Shown here: piece after piece, positions 4,288-5,533 of the stretch
Position numbering within the stretch: position 1 is the stretch's first letter
Layout: every line of letters starts with the position of its first letter
NCBI GenBank assembly: GCA_003566935.1
Contig: PXBM01000019.1
Coordinates: 1 to 5,533, forward strand
Source: Syntrophomonadaceae bacterium
Lineage (GTDB): Bacteria; Bacillota; Dethiobacteria; DTU022
DNA: 5,533 nt
Direction: 5' to 3'
Program-made: the position numbers and the translations under genes
The notes under the pieces: generated by a model
The model's database searches: none
Seen by the model: only the letters and a program-made list of their open reading frames with translations
Told to the model about the DNA's origin: nothing

Positions 4288-5533
4288 ATGAGTGAACGCA
4301 AGATTATTTTATCCGAAAAGGACATGCCTCGCCAGTGGTACAACATCCAGGCAGATATGCCTAACCCGGCCCAACCTCCCCTTAATCCGGGCACCAAGCA
4401 GCCGGCCGGCCCTGACGATTTAAGCGCCATTTTCCCGATGCCGCTGATCGAACAGGAGATGTCAACAGAAAGGTTCATTGATATCCCGGAAGAGGTTTTA
4501 GAAATCTACACCACCTGGAGACCAAGCCCCCTTTTCCGCGCTTACAACCTGGAAAAAACCCTCGGCACTCCGGCCAAGATCTATTACAAACATGAAGGAG
4601 TCAGCCCGGCCGGCAGTCATAAACCGAACACCGCCATTGCCCAGGCCTACTATAACAAACAGGCCGGGGTTAAACGACTTTCCACCGAAACCGGAGCCGG
4701 GCAGTGGGGTTCTTCCCTGGCCCTGGCCTGCAGCTATTTCGGCATGGAATGCACAGTTTACATGGTCAAGATCAGCTACCACCAAAAACCTTACCGCCGT
4801 TCAATGATGGAAGTCTGGGGCGCAAATGTATTTGCCAGCCCTACTGATATGACCCAGTCGGGACGCGATGTGCTGGCAGCATACCCCGATTCAAATGGCA
4901 GCCTAGGGATTGCCATCAGCGAAGCAGTTGAAGATGCTGCCGGTAAAAAAGATACAAACTATTCCCTGGGCAGCGTGCTGAACCATGTTATGCTTCACCA
5001 GACCATCATCGGCCAGGAATCAAAGAAGCAGCTTGAAATGGTCGGTGAATACCCCGACTTCGTGATCGGCTGCTGCGGTGGCGGCAGCAACTTCGCCGGA
5101 ATCAGCTTCCCCTTCATCCACGATAAAATTCGGGATGACAAGCAAGTTCGCTGTATTGGGGTGGAACCGGCAGCCTGCCCGACCCTGACCAAGGGTAAAA
5201 TGACTTACGATTTTGGTGACTCAGCCGGCCTGACCCCGCTATTGATGATGTACACCCTGGGCCACAACTTCATGCCTCCCGGTATCCATGCCGGCGGGCT
5301 GCGCTACCACGGACAATCGCCGCTGGTCAGCCAGCTAACTAAAGACGGCCTGATCGAAGCCCGCGCAGTAGCCCAGGAAGGCGCCTTTGAAGCAGCCCTG
5401 ACCTTCGCCCGAAGCGAAGGCATCATCCCTGCTCCTGAAACATCACACGCCATCCGCAGCACCATCGATATCGCCCTGGAGTGTAAAGAATCAGGAGAAG
5501 AAAAAACGATCCTCTTTAATTTAAGCGGCCACG
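4288..5533 (+). CDS. trpB2: TrpB2, tryptophan synthase beta-like (3' end outside the window)
   Basis: A PLP enzyme that condenses L-serine with indole to L-tryptophan in the cytosol. The visible 415 codons start at an ATG with AGGAGG nine bases upstream. Landmarks: a long N-terminal lead with LSEKDMPRQWYNI, typical of TrpB2; RPSPLFRAYNLEK (about 80-92); GSHKPNTA with the PLP lysine at 112; ETGAGQWG with catalytic Glu134; GCCGGGSNFAG (GGGSN at 264-268) binding PLP phosphate; GGLRYHG; and NLSGH at the cut end, leaving roughly 20-40 residues outside. GSHKPNT and GAGQWG mark the TrpB2 branch; TrpB1, which pairs with TrpA, has GAHKIN/GSHKIN and GAGQHG. TrpB2 enzymes often act alone or in indole salvage. 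No trpA is in the window. The Trp T-box in front shows that the gene is used for tryptophan supply. No frameshift seen. Confidence 0.96.
   Translation, partial: MSERKIILSEKDMPRQWYNIQADMPNPAQPPLNPGTKQPAGPDDLSAIFPMPLIEQEMSTERFIDIPEEVLEIYTTWRPSPLFRAYNLEKTLGTPAKIYYKHEGVSPAGSHKPNTAIAQAYYNKQAGVKRLSTETGAGQWGSSLALACSYFGMECTVYMVKISYHQKPYRRSMMEVWGANVFASPTDMTQSGRDVLAAYPDSNGSLGIAISEAVEDAAGKKDTNYSLGSVLNHVMLHQTIIGQESKKQLEMVGEYPDFVIGCCGGGSNFAGISFPFIHDKIRDDKQVRCIGVEPAACPTLTKGKMTYDFGDSAGLTPLLMMYTLGHNFMPPGIHAGGLRYHGQSPLVSQLTKDGLIEARAVAQEGAFEAALTFARSEGIIPAPETSHAIRSTIDIALECKESGEEKTILFNLSGH

Noticed and set aside
4269..5192. Minus-strand and alternate-frame ORFs across trpB2
   Set aside because: They are antisense or out of frame to a well-conserved PLP enzyme gene.
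1..5533. CRISPR array, insertion sequence, tRNA or att site
   Set aside because: No direct-repeat arrays, transposase fragments, terminal inverted repeats or cloverleaf sequences were seen.

Overview
The window looks like a chromosomal piece of an anaerobic, Gram-positive-type bacterium (Firmicutes, class Clostridia or a relative). This inference rests on a T-box leader, a ykkC-family riboswitch with a built-in intrinsic terminator, strong AGGAGG-type ribosome binding sites, a TTG start codon and moderate G+C. No mobile element, tRNA, rRNA or CRISPR array is visible.

Layout. The left 3.4 kb reads on the minus strand: an NCS2/AzgA-family purine-base permease (2098-3384), then purE (1259-1786), then purB (1-1262, last few codons outside the window). 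purE and purB overlap at a shared TTGA and must be cotranscribed. The permease and purE are separated by 311 bases holding a plausible purE promoter and a long leader that can fold in competing ways and also contains a doubtful 59-codon ORF. The permease is preceded by a complete ykkC-type aptamer (P1, P2, P3) whose 3' end is shared with a long intrinsic terminator. Next to a purine gene, the PRPP-sensing subtype (ykkC 2b) is the likeliest ligand class, but guanidine-I and ppGpp are not excluded. Between that terminator and the permease start lies a near-perfect Shine-Dalgarno with a 19-codon ORF.

The right 1.6 kb reads on the plus strand: a promoter (3892-3920), a full T-box leader with a UGG (Trp) specifier (about 3927-4240), and trpB2, a TrpB-like tryptophan synthase beta chain (4288 to the window end, C-terminus cut off). 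The region between the two divergent units, about 3690-3890, has no gene but holds two clean inverted repeats.

Logic. The left unit serves AMP/IMP supply: PurE carboxylates AIR and PurB performs two lyase steps, while the permease imports ready-made bases for PRPP-dependent salvage. The right unit makes tryptophan (serine plus indole) when uncharged tRNA-Trp accumulates. All protein-coding genes are of known families; the interest lies in the RNA control: three neighbouring leaders of different types, one of them (upstream of purE) not recognisable to me.
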